Shown: positions 11,711-19,419 of the stretch, one piece after another | Position numbering within the stretch: the stretch's first letter is position 1 | How the letters are laid out: every line of letters starts with the position of its first letter | From: Halioglobus sp. | GTDB lineage: Bacteria; Pseudomonadota; Gammaproteobacteria; Pseudomonadales; Halieaceae | Assembly: GCA_002699145.1 (NCBI GenBank) | Contig: PABK01000026.1 | Span: 1-64,000, forward strand | Direction of reading: 5' to 3' | Length of the DNA: 64,000 bases | Notes under the pieces: model-generated | What the model was told of the DNA's origin: nothing | Seen by the model: the letters and a program-made list of their open reading frames with translations, nothing else | Databases searched by the model: none | Program-made: the position numbers and the translations under genes

Positions 11711-11834
11711 TTCGTGCAGGCACTCCCGGGCGGCCGAGCCCTCGCAAGGCAGGAATTTGTTTCAACGCTTGCTGTGCGCAGCAACATTACACGCCTCGCT
11801 CCCGGTCCCGGTGAACGAGACGAGGAGCGTCCCC

Positions 11835-12323
11835 ATGATTCTCACAACCTCAAGGCTATTACTCCGGGATGCAGTTGAACAGGATTCTCCAATGCTGCGT
11901 GAGTATCACTCAGACCCGCGCTACCTGGAGCACTACTTTGAAGCTCCGGACACGGATTCCATCGTGAGTTGCGCTATTCACTGGGCCAGAGAGTGTCCTA
12001 GAGAGAATTACCAACTCGTTGTCGAGCTGAAGGTGTCGCGAAAAATAATCGGTTGTATCGGCCTACGACAAAAAGGTTGCGCTACCGGCGCAGCCGAAAT
12101 CGGTGTAGAACTTTCCCCGGACTATTGGGGTGTGGGCTACGCGTCAGAAGCGGTTCGGGAACTCATGCATTTCGCTTCATCCTCGCTTGCAATAACTACG
12201 CTGCTAGCGGCAACGTCTCCCTCCAATACGCGTGCCGGGAACTTGCTCAAGAGCTGTGGCTTTGTACAGAAAGGCACACGTATGAACCAGTGCTTGTTCC
12301 AGGCCCGGGTAAATGCCGCCTGA
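11835..12323 (+). CDS. GNAT-family N-acetyltransferase (RimJ-like)
   Basis: 162 residues from the ATG at 11835 (GAGGAG upstream); the longer frame upstream lacks family similarity. MILTTSRLLLRDAVEQD is the typical first strand of RimJ/RimL-like acetyltransferases. The acetyl-CoA loop is degenerate but present (PDYWGVGYASEAVRELM), followed by NTRAGNLLKSCGFVQKG, in which an Asn and the GF mark the C-terminal fold. Substrate unknown. Stands alone between the LysR gene and a methyltransferase gene. Confidence 0.85.
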   Translation: MILTTSRLLLRDAVEQDSPMLREYHSDPRYLEHYFEAPDTDSIVSCAIHWARECPRENYQLVVELKVSRKIIGCIGLRQKGCATGAAEIGVELSPDYWGVGYASEAVRELMHFASSSLAITTLLAATSPSNTRAGNLLKSCGFVQKGTRMNQCLFQARVNAA

Positions 12324-12383
12324 CGATACCGGCCGCACGCACGTTCCCCCGCAGCGTCCGCGCAGCGGCCGCCGGAGTGGCTG

Positions 12384-13130
12384 GTGAGCGCGCCCACGGC
12401 GCGCTACGACCGCATTGGCGGCGGATACTCCGTCGCGCGCCGCACCGATCCGCGCATAGGCCAACCTATTCACGATACGCTTGCCGGAGCAGTGTCGGTA
12501 GCCAACGTGGGCGCCGGTACAGGCTCGTATGAGCCGGACGACATACCCACCATCGCCATCGAGCCGTCTGCGCGGATGATCAGGCAGCGTCGTGATACAC
12601 GCAATGCGGTACAGGCCAACGCGGAAGCGATCCCCCTGCGTGATGACGCGGTCGACTGTACAATGGCCATCCTCACGGTCCACCACTGGAGTTCCCTGGC
12701 CCAGGGGCTGGCAGAATGCGCACGCATCGCCAGGCGCAAGGTCATCATTTTTACCTGGGACCCTGAAGCACCGGGTTTCTGGCTCACGCGGGACTACTTC
12801 CCGGAAATCCTGGCGCTGGACCGCGACATCTTTCCCTCCGTGCAAGCCATTCGTCGGTGCCTGGGGCCGGTGCAGGTGCGTCCTGTGCCGATTCCGGCGG
12901 ATTGTAGGGACGGGTTCCTGGGCGCCTACTGGCGCCGGCCCCGGGCCTACCTGGATCGCGAGGTCCGCGCCGGGATATCGTCGTTCTCCCTGATCGATGA
13001 TTTGCCTGCTAGACTTGAGCAGCTGGAAAGTGACCTGGCGGACGGAACATGGCGTCGAGTACAGGGAGAAATGCTGCCGCGCGATAACCTCGACCTCGGC
13101 TACAGGCTGGTAACGGCGGTGGTGAACTGA
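12384..13130 (+). CDS. Class I SAM-dependent methyltransferase
   Basis: 248 residues from GTG 12384. The methyltransf_11-like core shows motif I as VANVGAGTGSYEP (residues 38-50), an acidic residue at the end of strand 2 (AIEPSARMI), and the motif IV region DDAVDCTMAILTVHHW (about residues 87-102). N-terminal ARYDRIGGGYSVARRTDPRIG is characteristic of a subgroup acting on small molecules. Substrate cannot be inferred. The neighbours are unrelated small enzymes, suggesting acquisition as single genes. Confidence 0.88.
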   Translation: MSAPTARYDRIGGGYSVARRTDPRIGQPIHDTLAGAVSVANVGAGTGSYEPDDIPTIAIEPSARMIRQRRDTRNAVQANAEAIPLRDDAVDCTMAILTVHHWSSLAQGLAECARIARRKVIIFTWDPEAPGFWLTRDYFPEILALDRDIFPSVQAIRRCLGPVQVRPVPIPADCRDGFLGAYWRRPRAYLDREVRAGISSFSLIDDLPARLEQLESDLADGTWRRVQGEMLPRDNLDLGYRLVTAVVN

Positions 13131-13444
13131 GCTGTGGCCGTTGTGCGGGAGGCCGCGCGGCCGCGGAGAGCGCGGGTGCGCATACGGGATGAGTGAATGC
13201 CGATAGCGAATTGTCTTGTCGCACAGGACGTGTGGGCATCGCTGGACCAGGCCACAGACCCGGTTGCGGCTTCTTCTGGGTGGTAGATGGGCTGATCGTC
13301 TAGCAGCGGGGCTACTGGGACAAGCTGTCTTTCCTGTGTCAACATGGCTTGCCGATACCTCGCGAGTAGCCTGCAGTTCGACGGCTGCCAGGGCCGCCAC
13401 GGCACGCGTGACGCTCAGGGACGCAATATGGCAAGGAGAACAAC
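13131..13444 (+). other. Intergenic region holding a gene relic
   Basis: 314 bases without an intact gene. The first half shows nothing recognisable; the part from 13268 to 13369 holds the relic described separately, and the last bases carry the ribosome binding site AAGGAG of the next gene. Confidence 0.6.
13268..13369 (+). pseudogene. Relic of an NTF2/SnoaL-like protein C-terminus
   Basis: In one frame the plus strand reads GFFWVVDGLIV-stop-QRGYWDKLSFLCQHGLPIPRE-stop. The pattern DGLIVxQRGYWDKLSFLxQHGLP is the usual end of SnoaL-like (nuclear transport factor 2 family) polyketide-cyclase-like proteins. The internal TAG at 13301 interrupts it, and the upstream part of the fold is missing or scrambled. 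Confidence 0.55.
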
Positions 13445-13849
13445 ATGGACTTCCTGACAGGTTCCTGCCTGTGTGGCAGGGTCACCCTCCGGGTGCCGGA
13501 TGACTTCGAGTACATGGGCAACTGCCATTGTTCCGAGTGCAGGAAGTTTTCGGGCTCGGATTACGCGGCGGTCGGTGGTATTGATAGCGCGAAGTTCGAA
13601 CTCACGAATGGCGCGGACAACGTCAGCTATTACCGCAAGAGCGCGGAGACGGACGTCGCGTTCTGCTCTACTTGTGGTTCGAGCCTGTTCTCGCGCAAAC
13701 GGACCGCGCGCAAACACAACATACGCCTGGGCATCCTCGATGATGCGCCCAGCGCGAGGCCGGCATTTCACATTCATACCGCATCCAGAGCCAGTTGGAG
13801 CACCATCTGCGATGACCTGCCACAATTTGAACATGCGCCGCCGCAATAA
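13445..13849 (+). CDS. GFA (CENP-V/GFA domain) family protein
   Basis: 134 residues with the zinc-binding pattern of the glutathione-dependent formaldehyde-activating enzyme family: GSCLCGRVTL (residues 7-16), NCHCSECRKFSG (26-37) and FCSTCGSSLF (74-83). Members bind two zinc ions; most have no proven reaction, some process glutathione adducts. Good ribosome binding site AAGGAG 8 bases before ATG. A second, more distant GFA-like gene lies at 17117. Confidence 0.9.
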   Translation: MDFLTGSCLCGRVTLRVPDDFEYMGNCHCSECRKFSGSDYAAVGGIDSAKFELTNGADNVSYYRKSAETDVAFCSTCGSSLFSRKRTARKHNIRLGILDDAPSARPAFHIHTASRASWSTICDDLPQFEHAPPQ

Positions 13850-13946
13850 ATGCCTCGCCGCGCATGCGGCCAGCGTAACCGTGGTTGCGGCGTCGGGACT
13901 GCGCGTCGGCAAAGCCACGCGCCTGCCGGTGTCGCGTTAGCACCGC

Positions 13947-14234
13947 GTGGGCAGCGTAACCCTCAGCGGATATATAATTGTCCCGGAGGCGGACATGGCC
14001 GCAGTCCTGGAAGCGTTGCCCGGACATATCGAAAACACCCGCCGGGAGTCGGGCTGTGTGACCTTTGCAGTAACGCGAGACGTGCGAATTCGTAACCGCT
14101 TCAATGTGCACGAGGTTTTCGCCAGTGAGCAGGCATTCCGCGACCACCAGGCCCGGGTCCGCAAGTCGCACTGGGGCAGGGTCTCGGCGAGCGCCGAGCG
14201 GCACTACCAGGTAGTGGGGGCCGATAGCCGGTGA
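13947..14234 (+). CDS. Antibiotic biosynthesis monooxygenase (ABM)-domain protein, YgiN-like
   Basis: 95 residues from GTG 13947. A single dimeric alpha/beta-barrel domain: SGYIIVPEADMAAVLEALP, then HIENTRRESGCVTFAV and FNVHEVFASEQAFRDHQ, with a His in SHWGRV. ABM domains occur in quinol and heme-degrading monooxygenases; the residues do not tell the substrate. Probably an alternative stress-response quinol oxidase like YgiN. Confidence 0.82.
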   Translation: MGSVTLSGYIIVPEADMAAVLEALPGHIENTRRESGCVTFAVTRDVRIRNRFNVHEVFASEQAFRDHQARVRKSHWGRVSASAERHYQVVGADSR

Positions 14235-14363
14235 TTCCTCTATTCCATCTTGCCAGTAATAGTCATACACCGTGTGACCCGTTTGCGGCGTTCGTCCGGG
14301 CAGGAATGTTCAGGAATGCCGGGTGTATCAGAAAAGCATCCCGTAGGATCCCGGCAAACACCC

Positions 14364-14876
14364 ATGAAGCTATCTGAACACTATCGTCCCCGGCCGGTCC
14401 GGTTTCTCGAACTCTGGCAGATTGGTAAGTGGAGATTAAAGACTTACGGGATTACCTATACGCAGAAGCCCCTGGACCAGGCACTTCTGCACGCCGCGCG
14501 GCGGGTTATAGCAGAGCGGTTGGAAGAAAGCGCGCCGAAGACAAATCATTATGACGTAGGTTTTGCGGGCGTTCACCAGGGCAAGACAGGAAATTTCGTT
14601 TTCGTCGACTGGTGGGCCGACGAAAACGAATTGCATCACCATGTCTATGTATCGCCATCAGCTACTCCCTCGGAACTCGAATACAGGACGCCATCCGGGC
14701 TGACAGCGTGTACCTGGGATCTATACCTGATAGGCCACGAGCGGGATGCCTGGGTCAAACACGTTCTTCAGCGTCACGACGACCCTGACCTGAAAAGCTA
14801 TCTGAACGACAGGCTGGATGGGGAATCCGATGCCACTGGCAGAACACGAGCCGATTGTGCTGATGGATGCACCTGA
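14364..14876 (+). CDS. Conserved hypothetical protein (170 aa)
   Basis: 170 residues from the ATG at 14364; the longer frame upstream to 14250 looks non-coding. The protein starts MKLSEHYRPRPVRFLELWQI and is rich in aromatic residues and His, with a conserved-looking middle (GFAGVHQGKTGNFVFVDWWADENELHHHVYVS shortened here to its key parts: GVHQGK, FVDWWADENELHHHV). I recall such proteins near GNAT enzymes in proteobacteria but know no function. It overlaps the next gene by 47-59 bases, so the two are probably co-expressed. Confidence 0.65.
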   Translation: MKLSEHYRPRPVRFLELWQIGKWRLKTYGITYTQKPLDQALLHAARRVIAERLEESAPKTNHYDVGFAGVHQGKTGNFVFVDWWADENELHHHVYVSPSATPSELEYRTPSGLTACTWDLYLIGHERDAWVKHVLQRHDDPDLKSYLNDRLDGESDATGRTRADCADGCT

Positions 14877-15390
14877 GGTAAACATCGTATTGGACGCCCG
14901 GGGCACCGCAGTCACCTTGCGACCGATTAGTCCCGCCGACAGCGAGATGGAAGCGGCCTTTGTGCGCAAGCTGTCCAAAGAGTCACGCTATTTTCGCTTT
15001 CACCGTCCTCTGCGCGAACTGACGCCGAAGATGCTGGAGTATTTCACGCGGGTTGACTATCCGGGCTCGTTTGCGCTGATAGCGACGGTTTCGATCGGCG
15101 ATGATGTCGAGCAGATCGCCGTCGCCAGGTACGCGAAGTACCCGGAAATGGACGCGGCCGAGGTCGCCGTCGCGGTAGCGGACGAGTGGCAGGGCTGCGG
15201 TATCGGTACCCGCTTGCTGACGGAGCTTCGACAGGTCGCCCTCGGCGCCGGTATCAGGGACCTATATATGAACGTGTTGCCGGACAACAACCGCATGCTG
15301 CGCCTGGCGAAGAAGCTGGGTTTCCACCCCGCCACCACGCCGGACAAGGGTATGATGGCTTACGGCCTGGGCAAGTCGGTTGACGATTAG
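14818..15390 (+). CDS. GNAT-family N-acetyltransferase (Pat-like domain)
   Basis: 190 residues from ATG 14818, or 186 from ATG 14830, which has the better-spaced GGGGAA. The block GTAVTLRPISPADSEMEAAFVRKLS followed by ESRYFRFHRPLRELTP is typical of the acetyltransferase domain of Pat-type protein lysine acetyltransferases; the acetyl-CoA loop is WQGCGIGTRLLTEL. In Pat this domain acetylates acetyl-CoA synthetase and other proteins; here it stands alone without the CoA-ligase-like part. Overlaps the previous gene. Confidence 0.85.
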   Translation: MGNPMPLAEHEPIVLMDAPEVNIVLDARGTAVTLRPISPADSEMEAAFVRKLSKESRYFRFHRPLRELTPKMLEYFTRVDYPGSFALIATVSIGDDVEQIAVARYAKYPEMDAAEVAVAVADEWQGCGIGTRLLTELRQVALGAGIRDLYMNVLPDNNRMLRLAKKLGFHPATTPDKGMMAYGLGKSVDD

Positions 15391-15423
15391 TATTGCCGGG
15401 AGCAGAAAAGAGAGAGCGACACA

Positions 15424-16041
15424 TTGGCAACCAACTACGTACTGATCGATTTTGAAAACGTTCAGCCGAAGAACGTGGAGCTTCTGAACCAACACCCGTT
15501 TCAGGTTATCGTATTTGTTGGCGCCAACCAGGCAAAGGTTCCGATAGAGCTGGCTGCGGCTATGCAGACGCTCGGTAGCGCAGCGCGGTATATCAGGATC
15601 AGCGGGAGCGGCAAAAACGCCCTCGATTTTCACATAGCCTTCTACATCGGTGAGTTGGCCGCGAGGGAACCGGACGCGTACTTCCACATCATCTCCCGGG
15701 ACACAGGGTTCGATACACTGATAACCCATCTCAAGGGGCGAGGTGTTAAAATACAGCGTGAAAGGGACCTGGCGGAAATTCCCGTTATTCGCATGTCGAG
15801 TGCGACATCGCTCGAGGAAATGGTCACAGCGATTGTCAGGAACCTTGCAGGCCGTGGGCAGTCACGGCCGCGCAAGGTGAGAACGCTTGAAAACACCATC
15901 AACTCCCTGGTCACGGAAAGGCTCTCTGAAGAGCAGCTCAAAGCGATAGTCACCGAACTCGAGAAACGAAAGTACATAAAGATCAGTGACGGGCAGGTGT
16001 CCTACCAGCTACCGCGCCAGACTGAACGCAAGCGGGGCTGA
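15424..16041 (+). CDS. NYN/PIN-like domain protein with C-terminal winged helix
   Basis: 205 residues from TTG 15424. N-terminal NYN (PIN-like) nuclease fold: [19 protein letters not shown] with the acidic DFEN, then [10 protein letters not shown], a second acidic site [14 protein letters not shown], and [18 protein letters not shown] with acidic residues for metal binding. The last 50 residues ([27 protein letters not shown]) form a winged-helix-like unit. NYN proteins are RNases; this form is widespread in gammaproteobacteria, and its target is unknown. Confidence 0.85.
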   Translation: MATNYVLIDFENVQPKNVELLNQHPFQVIVFVGANQAKVPIELAAAMQTLGSAARYIRISGSGKNALDFHIAFYIGELAAREPDAYFHIISRDTGFDTLITHLKGRGVKIQRERDLAEIPVIRMSSATSLEEMVTAIVRNLAGRGQSRPRKVRTLENTINSLVTERLSEEQLKAIVTELEKRKYIKISDGQVSYQLPRQTERKRG

Positions 16042-16097
16042 TCGCCGTCCATCGCCAGTGCATCCAGACAATCATTGTTCAATACAACAGGCAAGAT

Positions 16098-16433
16098 ATG
16101 AGTACACTACCCGAATGCCCCAATTGTGGTTCACAGTACACCTACCAGGACCGTGACCTGTTCATATGCCCCGAGTGCGCTCACGAGTGGAACGGACAGG
16201 CCCCGACCGAGCCGGACGCCGAGGCCACCAAAGATGCCAATGGAAACACCCTGGTGGACGGTGACACGGTAACGCTGATCAAGGACCTGAAGGTCAAGGG
16301 CACCTCGTCCTCGATCAAGGTGGGGACAAAGGTGAGGAACATTCGTATCGTTGAGGGCGATCACGATATCGATTGCAAGATAGAGGGTTTCGGCGCCATG
16401 AAGCTGAAGTCCGAGTTCGTCAAGAAGGCGTGA
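16098..16433 (+). CDS. yjdM: Zinc-ribbon protein YjdM (PhnA family)
   Basis: 111 residues, the family length. N-terminal zinc ribbon [27 protein letters not shown] followed by the C-terminal SH3-like domain ([36 protein letters not shown]). Often named PhnA from the phosphonate locus of E. coli but unrelated to phosphonoacetate hydrolase. Precise role unknown. Confidence 0.93.
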   Translation: MSTLPECPNCGSQYTYQDRDLFICPECAHEWNGQAPTEPDAEATKDANGNTLVDGDTVTLIKDLKVKGTSSSIKVGTKVRNIRIVEGDHDIDCKIEGFGAMKLKSEFVKKA

Positions 16434-16550
16434 TCTTGCTCGCCAGGACTGTTTTACAGCAGCGGTGCAAGATGTGGGTCTTGCACCTGGCAGGCACATC
16501 CGGGTCCCGGGCTTGCGCCTGCCCCGTGGTAGTGGGGTCCGGAACCTGAC

Positions 16551-16838
16551 ATGAAGTGCCGCCTGGAAACGAAGGTAGTGCCCGGGGCGTCGCGCAGCGA
16601 GATCGTCGGTTGGCTCGGGAACAGCCTGAAGATCCGGGTGGCCGCGGCGCCCGAAAAAGGCAAGGCAAACAAGGCTGTTATCAAACTGCTGTCGAATCGG
16701 CTGGGGCTGAACGAGGACCGTATCAGCATCGTCCATGGCGCCAGTTCACAACGCAAGGTGCTGGAAATCAGTGGCATTTCGGAACAGCAGCTCCTCGAGG
16801 TGTTGCCCGGCGAGCCGGGCCGCAGACGGGCATGTTGA
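16551..16838 (+). CDS. DUF167 / YggU family protein
   Basis: 95 residues. VVPGASRSEIVGWLGNSLKIRV and AAPEKGKANKAVIKLLS are the hallmark of the UPF0235 (YggU) family, a small alpha/beta domain without assigned function, often near pyrroline-carboxylate reductase and YggT in other genomes. It overlaps the next gene by 7 bases. Confidence 0.92.
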   Translation: MKCRLETKVVPGASRSEIVGWLGNSLKIRVAAAPEKGKANKAVIKLLSNRLGLNEDRISIVHGASSQRKVLEISGISEQQLLEVLPGEPGRRRAC

Positions 16839-17023
16839 CCCAGCGCACGGTCTACTGCCCCTACTGCGGTGAACCCATCGAGGTACTGCTCGACGAGGAA
16901 GACGCTGGGCAACAGTACATCGAGGACTGCCAGGTGTGTTGCCGGCCGATCACGTTCAAACTGTCCGTCGGTATGGACGGGGAATTGACGCTCAGCGTTC
17001 ACGATGAAAATGAAGCCTTCTAG
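16832..17023 (+). CDS. CPXCG-motif cysteine-rich protein (63 aa)
   Basis: 63 residues from ATG 16832. Two zinc-binding pairs, YCPYCGEPIEV (CPxCG) and DCQVCCRPI, define the small CPXCG cysteine-rich family. The C-terminal strand VGMDGELTLSVHDENEAF completes the ribbon. Overlaps the end of the YggU gene, so likely translated with it. Function unknown. Confidence 0.87.
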   Translation: MLTQRTVYCPYCGEPIEVLLDEEDAGQQYIEDCQVCCRPITFKLSVGMDGELTLSVHDENEAF

Positions 17024-17116
17024 CGCGAGGCCGGAACGGCGGGCGCCTGTCGCCAGCGTCGCGCGTTGCCGTGACCCCGGCCCACATCCCTCGAACCTGC
17101 CGGTGGGGTCCGCGCT

Positions 17117-17530
17117 GTGAGCCTGCGCGGTGCGTGTCGTTGCAACAACATCACGCTGACCTGGCGCAACATCGATTTCAGCCTGGTGCCGCGCGCCTGT
17201 GGCTGCGACTATTGCCGCGACAAGGGGGCGGCCTATGTATCCAAGTCGGGTAGCGCGGTGGAGGTGCGCGTCGTCGACAGCTCACAGTTGCGCATCAATG
17301 AACACGGTAGCCGGCAGGCGAAGTTTCACGAGTGCGGCAACTGTGGAGACGTGGTGCTTGTCGTGGCGCGCATCGACGGTGACCTGTATTGTGCGTTGAA
17401 CGTCAATTGCCTGCAGCAGCGACAGCGTTTCCCGCAGGCCATCGAGGTCAACTTCTCCGACCAGTCGCCGCGGGAGAAGCTGCGGCGTTGGCAACAGAAC
17501 TGGTGTCACCCGGTGCGCGTGAACGGGTGA
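17117..17530 (+). CDS. GFA-like zinc-binding protein
   Basis: 137 residues from GTG 17117. Cysteine pattern GACRCNNITLTW, ACGCDYCRDKG and HECGNCGDVV follows the GFA/CENP-V plan, with less similarity than the protein at 13445. A C-terminal extension (SPREKLRRWQQNWCHPV) is present. Binds zinc if the pattern holds; reaction unknown. Confidence 0.78.
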   Translation: MSLRGACRCNNITLTWRNIDFSLVPRACGCDYCRDKGAAYVSKSGSAVEVRVVDSSQLRINEHGSRQAKFHECGNCGDVVLVVARIDGDLYCALNVNCLQQRQRFPQAIEVNFSDQSPREKLRRWQQNWCHPVRVNG

Positions 17531-17564
17531 CACCAGCTCAGGCAGAAACGATACGGAGACAGTC

Positions 17565-17975
17565 ATGAAAATTGAATGTATCGCGGGTTTCGCGGTGATC
17601 ACCGATGACCCCGCCGCCAGCGCCGAGTGCTACCTCAAGCGCCTGGGCCTGCCCCTGGAAGCGCGGGGCGATTACCTCTCGGTCGACGGTTTCGCAGGCT
17701 CCAGGCACTTTGGCGTCTGGCCCCTGGCCATGGCCGCCGAGTCCTGCTTCGGCACGCAGCACTGGCCGCAGGATGTGCCGGTGCCGACCTCCACCATCGA
17801 GTTCGAACTGCAGGACGTGGCGGCGCTGCAGGCGGCGGTGGACGAGATGACGGCGGCGGGCCAGTCCTTCGTGCACGGGCCGCGCGAGGAACCCTGGGGG
17901 CAGACCCTGGCGCGCTTCCTCAGCCCGGAAAATGTGCTGGTCGGCCTGAGCTACGCGCCCTGGCTGCACGAGTAG
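17565..17975 (+). CDS. VOC-family (glyoxalase/bleomycin resistance) protein
   Basis: 136 residues. One VOC unit: AGFAVITDDPAASAECYLKRLGLPLEARGDY, FAGSRHFGVWP (His ligand position), STIEFELQDVAALQAAV and FVHGPREEPWGQTLARFLSPENVLVGLSY (Glu/Gln ligand region). VOC proteins are metal-dependent lyases, dioxygenases or binding proteins; too little is specific here for a substrate. Confidence 0.86.
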   Translation: MKIECIAGFAVITDDPAASAECYLKRLGLPLEARGDYLSVDGFAGSRHFGVWPLAMAAESCFGTQHWPQDVPVPTSTIEFELQDVAALQAAVDEMTAAGQSFVHGPREEPWGQTLARFLSPENVLVGLSYAPWLHE

Positions 17976-17989
17976 GCGCGCTCCCCGTC

Positions 17990-18306
17990 TCAGCGCACGC
18001 CGGCCATGCGGTCCACCAGTTCACTGTCCTGGTTGGGTGGCCCGAGCATCACGACGTGGCCTAGCCTCGCGGGCACCGAGGCGGCGGCATACCGCCGCAG
18101 CAGGATGCCGCCCATGGAGTGGGTCACGAAGTGTACGCGCCCGCCGCCGCCAGCGCTTCGGCCATCACCGACATCGACCCGGCGCCGCGCGCCAGGCCGT
18201 GCAACAACACCACGCAGTCCTGCGCGGCGGCGGCATTGCCTACCAGCGCGGCGCAGGCGACGAGGGCGAAGCCGCGTTCGCGGTAACGTCTAGGCAGTCG
18301 CCTCAC
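17990..18306 (-). pseudogene. Broken alpha/beta-hydrolase (lipase/esterase) gene
   Basis: The frame from ATG 18306 reads a basic N-terminus, signal peptide ([17 protein letters not shown]) and [28 protein letters not shown], then stops. A frame shifted by one base continues directly with [20 protein letters not shown] and [24 protein letters not shown] before a TGA at 17990. In intact relatives about 30 residues separate the GAY-like and [10 protein letters not shown] parts and about 100 follow GPPNQ. So a central deletion, a frame change and loss of the C-terminus have destroyed the gene. The nucleophile elbow THSMGG is still legible. Confidence 0.8.
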
Positions 18307-19012
18307 CGGTTCCCTCCTGCCGGCCGCCTAGCGTGGCCTTGAGCCGGTCCAGCACCGCGGCCACGCGCAGGCTTTGCGGATCCTTCTCCACCTGGCGCAG
18401 GCAGCGGTCCACGTCGCTGCCGTCGATACGCTCGCCGGCCTCCTCCACCGCGTCCTCAAGGTGACGCTGTCGCGCTACGCCGCCGGCGATCGCCGCGCGG
18501 GTTTCCTGCAGGGCGAGGAGTCGGCCGCTCACGGTGTCGCGCCCGGCGCCCGCCGCTGCGGGGCCGCTGCGTCCGAGCTGCGCCTCGAGGATTTTCAGGT
18601 CGCGGCGGTGCTCGCTCAATTCGGTGAGCAGGCGGCGCAGCAGCAGCTCCTCGCGCGCAATCATCTCGCAGGTCTGCGTGTGGCGCTGCCGCGTGTGTTC
18701 CTCGTGTGCCTCCAGCGCGGCGATCTCCCTGGCGCTGGACTCCAGCAACTCCACGGTCAGGGTGGATGCATCCAGCACCTCGAGTTGCGACTCGCGTTGG
18801 GCGATCTTGCGCCCTACCCGCTCCAGCTCCGACTCCAGGTCCTTGCGGCTGGCGATCATCGCGCCCAGCGCGTCGCGGCGCCGGCTGAGCAGGTCCTGGG
18901 CCTCGCGAATCTCCTGGCGGTAGATGCGCGCGCAGTTGGCGTCGGTGAGGTTCTCCAGCGAATCGTTCACGGAGCCGTGCAGCAACAGCCTGAGTTTTTC
19001 CCGCAGTCTCAT
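18290..19012 (-). CDS. PspA/IM30-like coiled-coil protein
   Basis: 240 residues from the ATG at 19012. Almost wholly alpha-helical: an N-terminal amphipathic MRLREKLRLLLHGSVNDSLE, then a long coiled coil rich in Glu, Arg, Leu (REIREAQDLLSRRRDALGAM, ESELERVGRKIAQRESQLEV). Length and N-terminal pattern fit PspA/IM30 relatives, which coat and repair stressed inner membranes. The ATG overlaps the TGA of the YiaAB-like gene upstream (ATGA), so the two form an operon. The family assignment is from pattern; sequence identity to classical PspA looks low. Confidence 0.68.
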   Translation of the reverse strand: MRLREKLRLLLHGSVNDSLENLTDANCARIYRQEIREAQDLLSRRRDALGAMIASRKDLESELERVGRKIAQRESQLEVLDASTLTVELLESSAREIAALEAHEEHTRQRHTQTCEMIAREELLLRRLLTELSEHRRDLKILEAQLGRSGPAAAGAGRDTVSGRLLALQETRAAIAGGVARQRHLEDAVEEAGERIDGSDVDRCLRQVEKDPQSLRVAAVLDRLKATLGGRQEGTGEATA

Positions 19013-19299
19013 GACAGGCCCTCCCCGTCGCCGTCCAGTTCGCGAATCATGCGCTTGGTGCGCGCGTCGCTGATCTGGTTGTGCAAGCGGCCGGCCTCGT
19101 GGTCGTCGCGCATGGTCTTGGACAGCGTGATCGCCGAGTAGACCAGGAACAGTGAGCTGATCATAAAGTAGCCCTTCACCATCAGCGGTCCCGGCAGGTG
19201 GTACACGCCCAGGGCGGTGGCGGCCAGCGCCACGCCGAAGGACAGCTTGACGAAAAAATTCCACTGGGCGGAGTTGCCCTCGTATGCGTTGGTGTCCAT
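19009..19299 (-). CDS. YiaA/YiaB-type two-helix inner membrane protein
   Basis: 96 residues from the ATG at 19299; a longer upstream frame has no family match. Residues 12-60 hold two close membrane helices (WNFFVKLSFGVALAATALGVY, then GYFMISSLFLVYSAITLSK), the YiaAB double-helix domain, followed by KTMRDDHEAGRLHNQISDAR. Its stop overlaps the start of the PspA-like gene. Function unknown; pairing with a PspA relative suggests a membrane-stress role. Confidence 0.8.
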   Translation of the reverse strand: MDTNAYEGNSAQWNFFVKLSFGVALAATALGVYHLPGPLMVKGYFMISSLFLVYSAITLSKTMRDDHEAGRLHNQISDARTKRMIRELDGDGEGLS

Positions 19300-19419
19300 T
19301 GTCGATGCCTCCTGTCTGTGTGGTCGACGGGAGCCATGCTGTACCCGAGGTATCGTCTGGGCAATCAAAACCGGCGAAGGGGTATGTCATCGTGCCAAAA
19401 GTACTTTCCAGTGATACTT

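Noticed and set aside
12204-13400. Antisense frame of 398 codons across the methyltransferase gene
   Set aside because: Overlaps a well-supported gene and the SnoaL relic; no recognisable domain.
13871-13940. attC-like pair AGCGTAAC ... GCGTTAGCA outside the array
   Set aside because: The bases between do not fold into paired arms and GTTAGCA does not fit GTTRRRY; chance similarity in GC-rich sequence.
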